Source: JAZDJP01 sp043803805 (lineage in GTDB: Bacteria; Planctomycetota; JAZDJP01). Taken from it: a stretch of 32,938 nt of DNA. The notes below the pieces were generated by a model. That model saw only the letters and a list, made by a program, of their open reading frames with translations. It did no database searches and was not told where the DNA came from. The translations under genes were made by a program, and so were the position numbers. The stretch is from positions 1 to 32,938 of the forward strand of contig JAZDJP010000142.1 in assembly GCA_043803805.1 (NCBI GenBank), given 5' to 3'. Below, in pieces: positions 1 to 9,130 of this stretch (position 1 is the first letter of the stretch; every line of letters starts with the position of its first letter).

Positions 1-1368
1 GCTCATGGCGAGCGTCACCTTGCCGCGATACTCGCCGGGCTTGGCGTCGGCCGGCGTGTGGACGGTGATCCAGGCCGGTTGGACCGCGGCGCCGGACGCC
101 TTGAAAACCGGCGTCTCCGCGGGGGGCGACTCGGCCAATCCATCAAAGTACGGGGTACCGCCCGAACCGCCCCCGCGGTAGCCATCGGGCACGCCCCAGC
201 GGACCTCGACGGCCGAAGCGGGGATGGCCGCGCCACCCTCGCCAGCCAGGTCCGAGGCCGTCGCCTTCAGACCCTTGAGCGGCTCCGTGGAACCGATGAC
301 CACCTGGCCGGAAAAGGCCCCGTTGCGCGGGGACACAATCCGGACGGCGGCGAGCTTCTCGCCAGGGCCGCCGAAATCCGTCACCGGGACCCACTCGGTG
401 ATCGGATGGTTCCAGACCTGGATCCCCTTGGGCCGGATGGAGCCGTCCTGGAACCCCGCCCCGCCCGCGGATGTCAGCCGTATGTCGTCCACGCCGCCCA
501 GGGACCAGTAGTAGTATGTCTCCAGATCGTCCATTCTGGGCGCGCTGCCGTCGCTCTTGACGTGCTTGTTCAAAACGGACTCCGGAAGCGGAGCGCCGTG
601 AACCTCCAGCGCCAGGACGTTTACCCCTTTCCTGACCAGCGAGACGGGTATGACGGCGGTCATCTCGCGCACACGCTGCTTCCTGACGCGATCCCCGTTC
701 TCTTTATAATATTTGTCGTTGTTACTGTGCCTTATTGGCTCTCCGGCCGGATTCAGGAAGACCTCCATGGGGTAATCCTCGGCGGGCGTCAAGGGGTCCA
801 GCGTCCCATCGGGCAGGTTGGCGCGCTTGATCTCCCGGCCGTTGAAGCAGACCACGACTCCACCACGGTAGCTGACACTGATCCGCAGGTCCCCGACCTT
901 GGCCGGGTCATCGGCAACAAACTTTCCGCGCAGACAGATCAACGGGATGTTGCGGTAACGTCCCCCATCCTCGCGGGGGCGTCCGGCGCATACCGGAACG
1001 GTGCGGCGCGGCCAGGAGGAATTGTCGAACTCGACGGCGTTCCAATCGGCGGGCGGCAAGGGGGTGTGGAATTTCCTGCTCACCCGCAATTGATGCCTCG
1101 TTACCTTGCCGGTTGATGGGTCTTTGACGCCCTCAAACAACACACTCATGTTGGCGTGGACCAGTTCTCCCGACTCGCGCCGGACCGGTTGCGTGCCCCA
1201 AGTGAAATGGCAACGCCAGGAACTCCTGGCGCCGAGAGCCGCTACGCCGGGCGCGGCCGATTCCGCCGCCGCGCCGTCCTTGGCCGGCTCCGCCGCCTCC
1301 GCCGCGCATCCCCATGCCACCGGCAGAAAAGCGGCCACCAGCGCCAGAACTGTTTTCACCCTCATCAT
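1..1368 (-). CDS. Secreted GH123-like protein (paralogue A), 3' end beyond window
   Basis: The frame is open from the ATG at 1368 to the window edge (456 codons), so the C-terminal half is missing. GGGAGG lies a few bases upstream of the start; a second ATG follows at once (1365). Residues 1-27 form a hydrophobic signal peptide; a Cys near residue 21 makes a lipoprotein possible but the lipobox is poor. Around residues 160-255 there is a beta-sandwich, sugar-binding-like module with the pattern YRGGVVVCFNGREI and a closing NVLALEVHGAP. From about residue 317 (IQVWNHP) the GH123 N-terminal type domain begins, ending in GEYRGKVTL at the edge. The same two modules occur in the genes at 3989, 9131 and 11807. 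It is separated from the upstream sialidase-like gene by 358 bp of repeats, so cotranscription is uncertain. Function inferred only: extracellular glycan binding or hydrolysis. Confidence 0.8.
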   Translation of the reverse strand, partial: MMRVKTVLALVAAFLPVAWGCAAEAAEPAKDGAAAESAAPGVAALGARSSWRCHFTWGTQPVRRESGELVHANMSVLFEGVKDPSTGKVTRHQLRVSRKFHTPLPPADWNAVEFDNSSWPRRTVPVCAGRPREDGGRYRNIPLICLRGKFVADDPAKVGDLRISVSYRGGVVVCFNGREIKRANLPDGTLDPLTPAEDYPMEVFLNPAGEPIRHSNNDKYYKENGDRVRKQRVREMTAVIPVSLVRKGVNVLALEVHGAPLPESVLNKHVKSDGSAPRMDDLETYYYWSLGGVDDIRLTSAGGAGFQDGSIRPKGIQVWNHPITEWVPVTDFGGPGEKLAAVRIVSPRNGAFSGQVVIGSTEPLKGLKATASDLAGEGGAAIPASAVEVRWGVPDGYRGGGSGGTPYFDGLAESPPAETPVFKASGAAVQPAWITVHTPADAKPGEYRGKVTLAMS

Positions 1369-1418
1369 GATTCGCCTCCCTTGCCGGTTCCCATACCTTT
1401 TTGTGTTCTGCTCCCCAT

Positions 1419-1680
1419 AACCCGGCATCGCCGGAACCAAACAGGACAACATCCTCGGTACCGCTCATGGTGAGCCCTTATGGATATCCGTTCATGGTGA
1501 GCATTCCTTAAAAATTAGTAACCGTTCAGTCCCACAACCCGGCATCGCCGGAACCAAACAGGACGACATCCTCAGTACCGCTCATGGTGAGCTTGTCGAA
1601 CCATGAGCTGATATCTCCCCTTCTGCATCCCCTGCTCATCCTTCGACGGGCTCAGGATGAGCGGTTTTGTCGCTTCGCAA
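1419..1680. repeat. Dispersed intergenic repeat, family 1 (two partial copies)
   Basis: A 57-bp segment at 1419-1475 recurs at 1536-1592 with two mismatches by eye. The right part ends in two hairpins. At 1580-1608, arms GCTCATGGT and ACCATGAGC enclose an 11-nt loop; at 1634-1662, arms GCTCATCCT and AGGATGAGC enclose an 11-nt loop. The loops are nearly reverse complements of each other, so the pair looks like two inverted REP-type units. A related copy lies at 24017-24190. This tract fills most of the 358-bp gap between the sialidase-like gene ending at 1727 and the GH123-like gene starting at 1368. The hairpins could slow or stop transcription, but no T-run follows them. Confidence 0.75.
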
Positions 1681-1683
1681 ACA

Positions 1684-1729
1684 GATATTTTCTTGCCGTT
1701 TCTCACAAGATTTTACGACCAAGAGTCTA
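1684..1729. repeat. Dispersed repeat, family 2 (copy 1), containing a stop codon
   Basis: A 46-bp segment matches 28416-28461 at about 41 of 46 positions by eye. It includes the TAG stop (1727-1729) of the sialidase-like gene, so the gene ends exactly at the edge of the repeat. No coding content was seen in it otherwise. Confidence 0.6.
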
Positions 1730-3967
1730 CTGATTCGGTATCCGCATGAAGCGTAGCGCCAACGGCTTGGCGCGGCCGGCGGCGCCCCCCAGCATCCGCT
1801 CGTCCCACCACACGGCCGCGTAGTTTGGCGGCGAGATTATCGGCGCGGCCAGGTGGTTGATGCGAAAGTCCTCTCTGGCCACCATCTCCGACTCGCCCCA
1901 CGCGCCGTCCTTCCAGCGCCGATAACGCACCTCGTTGGCCACTTCGGCGCCGTCTTTCGTCACCACCTTCACGTAGAAGCAGAAGACGGCCTCGCCGCTG
2001 GCGGAGAGGATCACGTCGCCGACGTCGCCGGTTTCCAAGGTCTGCCTGACCCAGTCGCCGCCGGCCTTGCCGTCGGCGACCACCAGGGGGCCTCGCTTCT
2101 CGTTATAGCCACCACCGGTGGCCATAAAAATGCGGTCTTTGCCTACAACCGTTGCCGTTGACCCATTCCCGGGCAGGCCCACATTCCGTCTGGGCCCCCA
2201 GGCCTTCCCGTCGTGGACCTGCCACTCCTTAAAGCCGAGCACGGCCACGCCCTCGCCATCCCCGTAGGGCAGAAGGATCGCCCCGGGGACGGGCGTCGAG
2301 GGCCAGAGCAGCACCGCCTCGGGGGGCTTGGGCCGCTCGGCAACGGGCTTCTTGAGGTCCTCCAGATTCGCCTCGTAGAACGGCCGCGGCAGTTCTGTGA
2401 CTGACGCGTCCTTGGAGGGCGCCCACGTGTAGCCGTCATCGTCGCTGTACTTGGCCATGGTGCACTCAGGGGCGGCGTCCGAATGGCACCACGTGGCCCA
2501 TATGCGGCCCGAGGCCAGCCGCCAGGCGTGCGAGGTTCCGGGGCACTTGCGCATGTTCTGGTCAATCATCGAAACGCGGTCGTCCTCCCAGCCCTCCCCG
2601 GTGAAGGCCAGCCGCCGGAAGAACGTATCGTAGCCCTCGTGATAGCTCATGCAGTTCTCGGTACCCACCAGATAGATGTCGCCGGTGCTGTCCGAGGAAC
2701 CGGTCGCTCGGCCATGCCACGTTTTGAGCAGAACCGCCTCCTTCTCGCCGGGCTTCAGGCCGCCCCAGGTCTTCCCCCCGTCGAAGCTGGCCGCGGCGAA
2801 CATCCCCTGATACCGCTTCTCGTCGCTCCCCCCGAAGAGAAAACACAACCGGTCGTTGTCGTAGGCCGCGCAGCCGCGGATACGGTTTTGGGAGTAGACG
2901 CAGCCGTTGCCGCCGAAGTGCCCCGCATCACCATGGGCCCAGGGCGCAAAGGCGATGTCCACCGGCCCGACTTTCTCAACCGGTCCGGTCTTGCGCTCCA
3001 TCTTCTCCTCAAAGCGCCGGGTCGGATTGTAGACGACCTTGCGTTTAAAGGGCTGGATTTCGCCCTCCATCTTCATGAGCGGGTGCCTGACGTCCTTCTC
3101 GGCGGCCCCTTTGGTCACCAGGCGGATGTTGTCAAGGAACATCTCCGCATTGCCCTTGTAGTCGTTGACCTGAATGAGAAACCCCATCGCCTTGGACAGG
3201 TCCATCTCGGCCACACGGGCCATATCGGCCATGGGGAAGTCAAGCGTGACCTGTTTCTCCCGGGGGACGTTGAAGACGGCCAGATCGGTGCGCAATCCCG
3301 CGTGGTAGCCCTTCCTGGACTTGGGTCCGGAGGCGTCCTGAACCCGCATTCCCAGCACAACCGGGGCGCCCTGGCTGTAGACGTCAATGCGCAACCGGTC
3401 GTAGCCCGACCAGTCCCGCCGACTCCGGCAGTTGGCCAGGGCGTCGTCCATGATGTTGCACTCGCGCCCGAAGAAATGCTCTCGTACGGTGTGGTAGCTC
3501 CCCGGCCCAGGCCCCGACCCCGCGCCGCCCTCCCCCTTCCCGTCGACGACCGACTTCACCCAGCCCCAGTTCAAATTTGGCGAGCCGCGCATGGCGTACC
3601 TGCCCTGGGTGGCGCCGGTGCGGTAGAGTGTGATCTCCGACCGGTCCTGCGAGCCGTCGTGCACGTAGATGGAGACCGGGCCGTCGTGGTCGGCGGGGAG
3701 CCTGAGCACGTCAAGGTGGTCCTTGACGCGCCAGCCGCTCTTGACGTCGTCCTCCGTCCAGACCTTGCCGACAAACTTCCAGTCCTTGCTCTTGCCGGTC
3801 GGGTCCTGGCCGGCCTGGCCCACGATCTCCTCGGGCTCGAAACCGTAGAGCAGTTTCACGTCGGGTGACGCCTCGGCGGCGGTCCCCTGCCGGCCGGCCA
3901 GTGCGACAATCGCCACGGCGCCGGCAACCGCAACCGTCCTCATCGTCGCGCCCATCGTCGTTCTCAT
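1727..3967 (-). CDS. Secreted sialidase-fold (Asp-box) protein with N-terminal CBM-like domain
   Basis: 746 aa. ATG at 3967 is preceded by GGGGGAAAC; internal ATGs at codons 5 and 9 have weaker sites. A signal peptide covers about residues 1-31. Residues about 185-282 look like a jelly-roll sugar-binding module (YDRLRIDVYSQGAP ... LDNIRLV). A beta-propeller of the sialidase/BNR superfamily follows, with Asp-boxes at about residues 396 (SFDGGKTWG) and 509 (YSDDDGYTW). The C-terminal region (LAAPIISPPNYAAVWWDE) matches its paralogue at 6850. A classical sialidase RIP motif was not found, so true sialidase activity is unproven; another exo-glycosidase or a binding protein is possible. It starts 21 bp after the GH123-like gene at 3989 ends, which suggests one transcript. 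It probably acts in the periplasm or outside the cell. Confidence 0.8.
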   Translation of the reverse strand: MRTTMGATMRTVAVAGAVAIVALAGRQGTAAEASPDVKLLYGFEPEEIVGQAGQDPTGKSKDWKFVGKVWTEDDVKSGWRVKDHLDVLRLPADHDGPVSIYVHDGSQDRSEITLYRTGATQGRYAMRGSPNLNWGWVKSVVDGKGEGGAGSGPGPGSYHTVREHFFGRECNIMDDALANCRSRRDWSGYDRLRIDVYSQGAPVVLGMRVQDASGPKSRKGYHAGLRTDLAVFNVPREKQVTLDFPMADMARVAEMDLSKAMGFLIQVNDYKGNAEMFLDNIRLVTKGAAEKDVRHPLMKMEGEIQPFKRKVVYNPTRRFEEKMERKTGPVEKVGPVDIAFAPWAHGDAGHFGGNGCVYSQNRIRGCAAYDNDRLCFLFGGSDEKRYQGMFAAASFDGGKTWGGLKPGEKEAVLLKTWHGRATGSSDSTGDIYLVGTENCMSYHEGYDTFFRRLAFTGEGWEDDRVSMIDQNMRKCPGTSHAWRLASGRIWATWCHSDAAPECTMAKYSDDDGYTWAPSKDASVTELPRPFYEANLEDLKKPVAERPKPPEAVLLWPSTPVPGAILLPYGDGEGVAVLGFKEWQVHDGKAWGPRRNVGLPGNGSTATVVGKDRIFMATGGGYNEKRGPLVVADGKAGGDWVRQTLETGDVGDVILSASGEAVFCFYVKVVTKDGAEVANEVRYRRWKDGAWGESEMVAREDFRINHLAAPIISPPNYAAVWWDERMLGGAAGRAKPLALRFMRIPNQ

Positions 3968-3988
3968 GATGTTTCCCCCGTTTCGCTG

Positions 3989-6763
3989 TTACTTTCCGCC
4001 CAGCTTCCCGGCCACCTCGGCGGCCAACCGGTAGAGGTCCGCGGAGAGCGTCTGCCAGCCCTCGTCGTAGGCGTAGTGCTCACACGGCCTGTGGGCTATC
4101 CGGCAGAACTCCCACTTCCTGTCCAGGAACTTCCGGCACTTCTCGGCCAGCTCTCCGGTGATCGTCTTGTCCCTCACCACCGCCAATTCCAGGAAAGCCC
4201 GGGCCTCGGCCTCCTGGCATCCCTCGCGCATGGCCTCAATCTTGACCGTGGACACAGGACCGTTCTTGCCCGGAAACGCCAGGGCGTGCAGGAACGGGGT
4301 GCGCTGGCAGACGGAGGACTCCGGGAAGTGGCCGAGCCGGCTGCTCGTTCCGAAGTTTGGTCCCGCGGCGCCCTTCACCGGCCAATAGTCGAGACCCATC
4401 CGGCCGGCCCCCTTGTCGCCCAGGAGCATGGCCCGCTCAACCATGGTCCGGGTGACCATCGGGGTCTGGTGCACGTCGGCTTGCCTCTCGCTCATGACGA
4501 TGAGCTGGCCGCCCTCTGGAGTCCACCAATCGTACGGGCGGGGTCTGCACCCACTCGGCCCGGTTCCGGGAGGGCCAAGCTGAAATGGGATGTACATGTA
4601 CTCCCCAAGCTTCAAGCTTTTCCCCTTCCAATGCGGCCGGCCATGCGCCCCGTAATGCCATCCGGCTGCCTGGGGGAAAACCTCCTTGAACTGGTTCACC
4701 ACATCCGGATGGACCCCGCCCTCGGCGCAGATGCCCAGCACCACCGTGGCCTTGTCCAGCTCTTCTTTCTTCAAGCGCCCCCAGAGTTCGTCCATCAGGG
4801 CTTTCCAGAGCTTCTTGCACTCCTCGGTCCCGTAGACCGGCAGCTTCATGGGTTCGGTCTTTCCGGTGGCCGGGTCCGCCAATGTGACGAAAGTCGGCTT
4901 GTCGGGACCGGCCTGGCCCCAGTCGTTCCATGCCCCCCCCGGCCCGAGTTTGGGATCCCATGCGGGCGCCGCGTGAAACACGATGAGGGACAGCATGCTG
5001 ATTTTGCAATGTTTCTTCGCCAGCGCGACATAGCGGTCGTAGATCGAGAAGTCGTATTTGTACGAGCCGCCTGCCTGCGCCTGCCCGCCGCCTGGCAGGC
5101 GGGCCGCCCCGGCAGGCAGATCGGTTTGTTTGATCCACCGCACCATGCTCTCGTCGTTGCCGAACTGGCTTTGAGTGATCAGGGGGATGACCAGGTGTCT
5201 GTTGCCCAGGTAGCCCAACAGATCGAACGACTTCTCGACCAGCTTCCAGTGCTCCTCCGACCACATGGGAACATTGTACTGGATGGCCAGAGATTCCGGC
5301 GACTGGTAGATGCCCACGAAGCCTTGGTAGTCCGAGGGGTGTGACGGCAGGGCCCAGTCAATGACCTCCACCTCGATGGGAATCTCGACGGGCGATGCCC
5401 CGGCGGCGGAGATCGTCAGGGCTCCCCTGTACATGCCGGCGGGAACCTCCCCGGGCACCCGCACGGTGACCCATACCGGCCGGACATTGCCGGCCTCCGC
5501 CGGGGGGGCCTCATTCAGGCTGATGAAGAACTTCCCGCCGACCAGCTTCTCGTATTCCCCCGACGGCGGCAGATCGCCGTAGAGTACCCGGACGCTGGAG
5601 GCCGGAATCTTCCCGCCGCCGCCTGCCTGCGCCAGGCCGGTCGCGGCGGCCTTCAGGTCGGCAAGGACCGCGTCCGCGCTCACCACCACCTGTCCGGAAT
5701 AGAAGCCGTTGCGAACACCCGCCAGCCTGATGGGGCGAATCGGCTCGTCGGGATCCCCGTAGGCCTCGGTCCCGAAGAGCCGGTGAATGTCCTGGTTCCA
5801 GACCTGGAGGCCCTTGGGGCGGGACACGTTGGAGATGAGCCCATCACCCTCGGCGGCCAGGCGCAGGGATGCCAGCCCGATATGCGGCCACGAGGGGTAC
5901 TGGTCCCACACCCTTCGGTCGCCGCACCATTTCATCGCCTCCGGCCGGAAGGCGCTCTCGTAGCACCCTACGGCCAGCAGATTGGTCCCCTTCCGAAGAA
6001 GCCTCAGCGGCAGCTCGACCGGCTCCAGTATCCTGTTGTCCTGTTTCTTGAGGCGCGCGGCGAGGTCTTGCTCGCCCTTCTGGATCCGCGGGTCGGCGAA
6101 GTAGGACCCGGGGAGCACTTTCCCGGCCGCGTCAACGTAGGCCTCCCTGGGGTAGGGCTCGGCCAGGGCCAGGGGACCGAGTTCGCCTCCGGGCAGGTGC
6201 CGGCGGAGCACTTCCTGGCCGTTGAGAAAGACCACCACCCCGCCGCGGTATTCGCCGGCCAGGATGAGCTTTTTCACCGCGGCCGGGTCCGCGACCTTGA
6301 ACCGGCCGCGCAGGCAGAGGCGGCGGCAGCCCATGTCCGCCCACGCGGCGGCATGGCCCCGACGGTCAGCGAAAGAGCCGGCCGAGCGCGCCCAGAAGGA
6401 GTCATCGTAGTCCGGCCGCATCCACTCCTTCGGAGGCGGAGGGGTTTCCTCATCCCCCACCGTTCGGGCCTCGGGACTGGTTCTCTCCGGCCCGTGCGCG
6501 CAGGGGTCGTACCTCGTAACCCAGAACTGGGGGGAGGTGGCGTCTGTCTCCGTTTCCTTGAGCAGTTCGATGGGGACCATGTGGGGGCCCTTGGTGGCGT
6601 GAACCCGCCAGTAGCTTTTCATGTCGAGGATGGTGACGCCGGCCTCCGCCGCGGCGGCCTTGGCCGGGTCCCCCCCGTCCGCCGCCCCGGCATCGCCCAC
6701 CCCCATCCAACAGCCCACCCCCAGAAGCGTCACGGCTGTCTTTGCCCAGAATATCGTTTTCAT
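3989..6763 (-). CDS. Secreted GH123/DUF4091-like protein (paralogue C)
   Basis: 924 aa. The frame is open further upstream, but that part overlaps the preceding gene; the ATG at 6763, with GAAAGGGGG before it and a signal peptide right after it (MKTIFWAKTAVTLLGVGC), is the start. A sugar-binding-like beta-sandwich lies at about 170-265 (EYRGGVVVFLNGQEV, NLLAVGCYES). The GH123 N-terminal type sandwich spans about 321-467 (LQVWNQD to VIDWALP), then a barrel-like region. The DUF4091-type end (GPVSTVKIEAMREG) lies near 844. The sequence at the expected catalytic loop (about residue 679) reads GICAEGGVHP, not an Asp-Glu pair. A palindromic insert sits at 5071-5119. The C-terminus AAEVAGKLGGK is nearly shared with the two upstream paralogues. 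Reaction unknown; the family suggests beta-N-acetylgalactosaminidase-like chemistry at most. Confidence 0.8.
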   Translation of the reverse strand: MKTIFWAKTAVTLLGVGCWMGVGDAGAADGGDPAKAAAAEAGVTILDMKSYWRVHATKGPHMVPIELLKETETDATSPQFWVTRYDPCAHGPERTSPEARTVGDEETPPPPKEWMRPDYDDSFWARSAGSFADRRGHAAAWADMGCRRLCLRGRFKVADPAAVKKLILAGEYRGGVVVFLNGQEVLRRHLPGGELGPLALAEPYPREAYVDAAGKVLPGSYFADPRIQKGEQDLAARLKKQDNRILEPVELPLRLLRKGTNLLAVGCYESAFRPEAMKWCGDRRVWDQYPSWPHIGLASLRLAAEGDGLISNVSRPKGLQVWNQDIHRLFGTEAYGDPDEPIRPIRLAGVRNGFYSGQVVVSADAVLADLKAAATGLAQAGGGGKIPASSVRVLYGDLPPSGEYEKLVGGKFFISLNEAPPAEAGNVRPVWVTVRVPGEVPAGMYRGALTISAAGASPVEIPIEVEVIDWALPSHPSDYQGFVGIYQSPESLAIQYNVPMWSEEHWKLVEKSFDLLGYLGNRHLVIPLITQSQFGNDESMVRWIKQTDLPAGAARLPGGGQAQAGGSYKYDFSIYDRYVALAKKHCKISMLSLIVFHAAPAWDPKLGPGGAWNDWGQAGPDKPTFVTLADPATGKTEPMKLPVYGTEECKKLWKALMDELWGRLKKEELDKATVVLGICAEGGVHPDVVNQFKEVFPQAAGWHYGAHGRPHWKGKSLKLGEYMYIPFQLGPPGTGPSGCRPRPYDWWTPEGGQLIVMSERQADVHQTPMVTRTMVERAMLLGDKGAGRMGLDYWPVKGAAGPNFGTSSRLGHFPESSVCQRTPFLHALAFPGKNGPVSTVKIEAMREGCQEAEARAFLELAVVRDKTITGELAEKCRKFLDRKWEFCRIAHRPCEHYAYDEGWQTLSADLYRLAAEVAGKLGGK
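5071..5119. repeat. Palindromic element inserted in frame in a coding region
   Basis: 49 bp with nested inverted arms: outer CTGCCTG (5071-5077) with CAGGCAG (5113-5119), inner GCCCGCC (5083-5089) with GGCGGGC (5098-5104). It encodes part of a Gly/Ala/Pro-rich stretch between WIKQ and YDFSIYD. The two complete paralogues have only a handful of residues there (WIRDGKAPGGYRHDFSI and WIRQKDGSWQHDFSI). It therefore looks like a mobile palindrome tolerated inside a protein, as with Rickettsia palindromic elements. A partial relative, GCCTG-CGC-CAGGC, lies at 5625-5637 in the same gene, where the protein also gains a few Gly/Ala residues. Confidence 0.65.
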
Positions 6764-6849
6764 AACGGCCCCCTTTCCGAAATCAGTTTTTTTGGCTGTT
6801 CCGCGGGAACACGCGGCACTTTTGATTCCAGAACATTTGTGAATCCTCC

Positions 6850-9099
6850 CTACTTGTTTGGCACCCGCGCGAACCGTATGCCGTCCGGCCCCGGCTCGCC
6901 CTTCTGGACCACGTGGTCCCACAGGACCGCCGCATAGCTCGGCGGACAGCGCTGCGGGGCGGCCAGGCGGCTGATGCGGACCGGGTCCTCGGCCACCTTG
7001 ACCGCCTCGCCCCACGTGCCGTCGGCCCACCGGCGGTAGAAGACCGTCCAGATCTTCTTGTCGCCGTCCGTTTTCTCGACCTTCGCGTAGAAGCAGAAAA
7101 CCGCATCGCCGCTGGCGGTGAGGATGCTCTCCCAGACGCGCTCGGTCTCGAGCGTCTCGCTGGACCACTGGCCGGCGTCGCCGTCCCAGTGGGCGACGGC
7201 CAGGTCGGTCTGCTGCTCCTGCTCGAGCTTGACCATGGAAGTGGCCTTGCCGTGCTTAGTGTCCCTGGTGTCCTTCTCGTAGAAGCTCAGCCGGTAGTTG
7301 CCGCCCTTGCAGACGAAAACGTGCTTGTCCTCCACCGAGACCACGGTGCTTTCCGCGTAGCCCTTGGATGCGCCGAAGGGCGGGATCTTGTTCCATTTCT
7401 CGTAGTCTTTGACATCGCGCACGGTCACGTCCCAGGCCTTGCCGTCATGCGCCGCCCAATGCGTTCCCGGGGGCGAGAACGAGGCCAGCGAGCCCTTGTA
7501 CGGAACCATCATCGGGCCGGGAATCAGCTCCGCCGGTATCTGGATGATGTTATTCGGGGCCCTCTCGTGGGCCTTGTCCAGGTCCTTGAGGTCGGGCGTG
7601 TAAAGCGGATGGGGGGGCTCCTCGGAATCGCCGTTCCGGCACGGGAACCAGGTCAAGCCGCCGTCGTCGGAGTACTTGTGCGGGAAGCCGGTCAGGGTGT
7701 AGGAGGGGCTGCGCAAGGCGGAGCGCCCGTCGCACCAGCAGGCCCATAGCCGGCCGTTTTCCGTTCTCAGGACGTGGCACCACAGTGGGCACTTCTGGAA
7801 ATTGTTGTCCACCACCGAAACGCGATGGGGCGTCCATTCATGGCCGTCGAAGTCGAGGCTGCGGAACGTGGCGTCGTACCCGCCCATGTAGCTCTGGCAG
7901 TTCTCGGTGCCCAGCAGATAGACCTGACCGGTGGCGTAGTCGGCGGAGGCCCCGGCGCGCGAGTACCACGTGTTGAGATGGGTGGGCAGATTCTCGCCCG
8001 GCGTCATTCCGCCCCAGGTCTGGCCACCATCGAAGGTGGCGTGGGCGTAGATGCCCCCGCCGCCGACGCTGTCGGGATTCACCTTGCGGGAGGCCTTGTC
8101 GCCGCCGCCGTGCGACAGGAAGGCGATGCGCCGGTTGTCGTAAGCCACCACGCCCCGGCGCACGGTATTACAGTAGGTAACCCCCAGTCCTCCGAAACCG
8201 CCGTGGTCGGTTACCGTGACCGGCCCGAGCTTCTCGACCGGGGAGACGTCGCGCTTGAGATTCTCCGGGTCCTTCTTGAGTGGGGGCGTCTTGACCACCT
8301 TGTACAGCCGGGCGGCGAGATTGGTGGAAGGCGCAATAACATCGGACTTGACCTTTTCCTCGGCGCCGGTGGCCACCAGGCGGAAATAGTCAACGTACAG
8401 CGGGGTATCCCCCTGGAAACCATTGAAGTGCAGGAAGAAACCCTGGGCCTTCTTGAGGTCGAGGTTCCCCAGCCGGGCCATCTCCTTGAGCGGAAACTCG
8501 CAGGTCACCCATTTGCCCGCCGGCGCGTTGAAAATGGCGTTGCCCGAGCGCACGCCGGTGAAACCGAGGAAGAAGCGGGGTCCGGTGCCGTCGCGGACGC
8601 TCAAGCCCAGGATCGCCGGGGCGTCCTTGGCATAAACATCGAACCTCAGCCGGTCGAAGCCGGACCAGTCCCGGAGCGGCTGACTCATCCGGTTGGCCAC
8701 CCCGCACTCGTCGAAGATGGCGCAGTAACGCTCGTAGTACCACTGCATGACGTCGTGGTAGTCGTGGCTCGGCGGCATGGCCATGAGTTCCGGCAAAGCC
8801 TTCATCCGGTTGGGCTCGGGGCTCACCGGGCAGAACTTGTCCATCCTGCCGCCGCCTTGCCCTTTCATGTCCACGGAGAGCGCGTGCTCCCCGTGGGATG
8901 CCATGCCCTTCTCGATCTTGGCGTAGACGTTTACCTTCGCCTCACCCGGCTCGAAGTCGTAGAGAACCTCGACCCCCTCGTCGCCCCGGGCCTCCGCCGC
9001 GCCTGCCTGCGCCGCCGCGGCAGGCAGGCCCGCCGGCGGGCGGGCGGCCAGAACAAGCGCCAACGCTCCGGCGACCAACCCAATTTCGCGCGCGCTCAT
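6850..9099 (-). CDS. Secreted sialidase-fold (Asp-box) protein, second paralogue
   Basis: 749 aa. ATG at 9099 has GGGAGGA seven bases upstream; upstream in-frame codons overlap the preceding gene. The signal peptide and its Ala/Gly/Pro-rich tail (about 1-40) contain a palindromic repeat. Residues about 148-237 form a jelly-roll module (FDRLRFDVYAKDAP ... YVDYFRLV). The propeller follows, with Asp-boxes at about 358 (TFDGGQTWGG) and 480 (YSDDGGLTW). It shares many blocks with the gene at 1727, for example RLWACWCDG against RIWATWCHS, and the C-terminal LAAP..PP.YAAV..W. As in that gene, a clear RIP motif was not seen. It follows the GH123-like gene at 9131 by 31 bp and precedes the next by 86 bp. 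A role as a secreted glycan-cleaving or glycan-binding propeller is inferred. Confidence 0.8.
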   Translation of the reverse strand: MSAREIGLVAGALALVLAARPPAGLPAAAAQAGAAEARGDEGVEVLYDFEPGEAKVNVYAKIEKGMASHGEHALSVDMKGQGGGRMDKFCPVSPEPNRMKALPELMAMPPSHDYHDVMQWYYERYCAIFDECGVANRMSQPLRDWSGFDRLRFDVYAKDAPAILGLSVRDGTGPRFFLGFTGVRSGNAIFNAPAGKWVTCEFPLKEMARLGNLDLKKAQGFFLHFNGFQGDTPLYVDYFRLVATGAEEKVKSDVIAPSTNLAARLYKVVKTPPLKKDPENLKRDVSPVEKLGPVTVTDHGGFGGLGVTYCNTVRRGVVAYDNRRIAFLSHGGGDKASRKVNPDSVGGGGIYAHATFDGGQTWGGMTPGENLPTHLNTWYSRAGASADYATGQVYLLGTENCQSYMGGYDATFRSLDFDGHEWTPHRVSVVDNNFQKCPLWCHVLRTENGRLWACWCDGRSALRSPSYTLTGFPHKYSDDGGLTWFPCRNGDSEEPPHPLYTPDLKDLDKAHERAPNNIIQIPAELIPGPMMVPYKGSLASFSPPGTHWAAHDGKAWDVTVRDVKDYEKWNKIPPFGASKGYAESTVVSVEDKHVFVCKGGNYRLSFYEKDTRDTKHGKATSMVKLEQEQQTDLAVAHWDGDAGQWSSETLETERVWESILTASGDAVFCFYAKVEKTDGDKKIWTVFYRRWADGTWGEAVKVAEDPVRISRLAAPQRCPPSYAAVLWDHVVQKGEPGPDGIRFARVPNK
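9001..9041. repeat. Palindromic element within signal-peptide coding region
   Basis: Arms GCCTGCCTGC (9001-9010) and GCAGGCAGGC (9020-9029) are perfectly complementary with a 9-nt loop. They are followed by the perfect 14-bp palindrome GCCCGCCGGCGGGC at 9028-9041. Both motifs also occur, arranged differently, in the element at 5071-5119. It lies in frame and encodes the Ala/Gly/Pro tail of the signal region of the sialidase-like gene. Confidence 0.6.
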
Positions 9100-9130
9100 C
9101 GTTATCCTCCCGTTCTTTCCGGGCCACTGG

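Noticed and set aside
1580..1662. Hairpins as rho-independent terminators of the operon
   Set aside because: Strong stems but no T-run after them on the minus strand; better explained as repeat units.
6764..7168. N-terminal extension of the GH123-like gene at 3989
   Set aside because: The open frame continues upstream into the sialidase-like gene, but signal peptide and ribosome site place the start at 6763.
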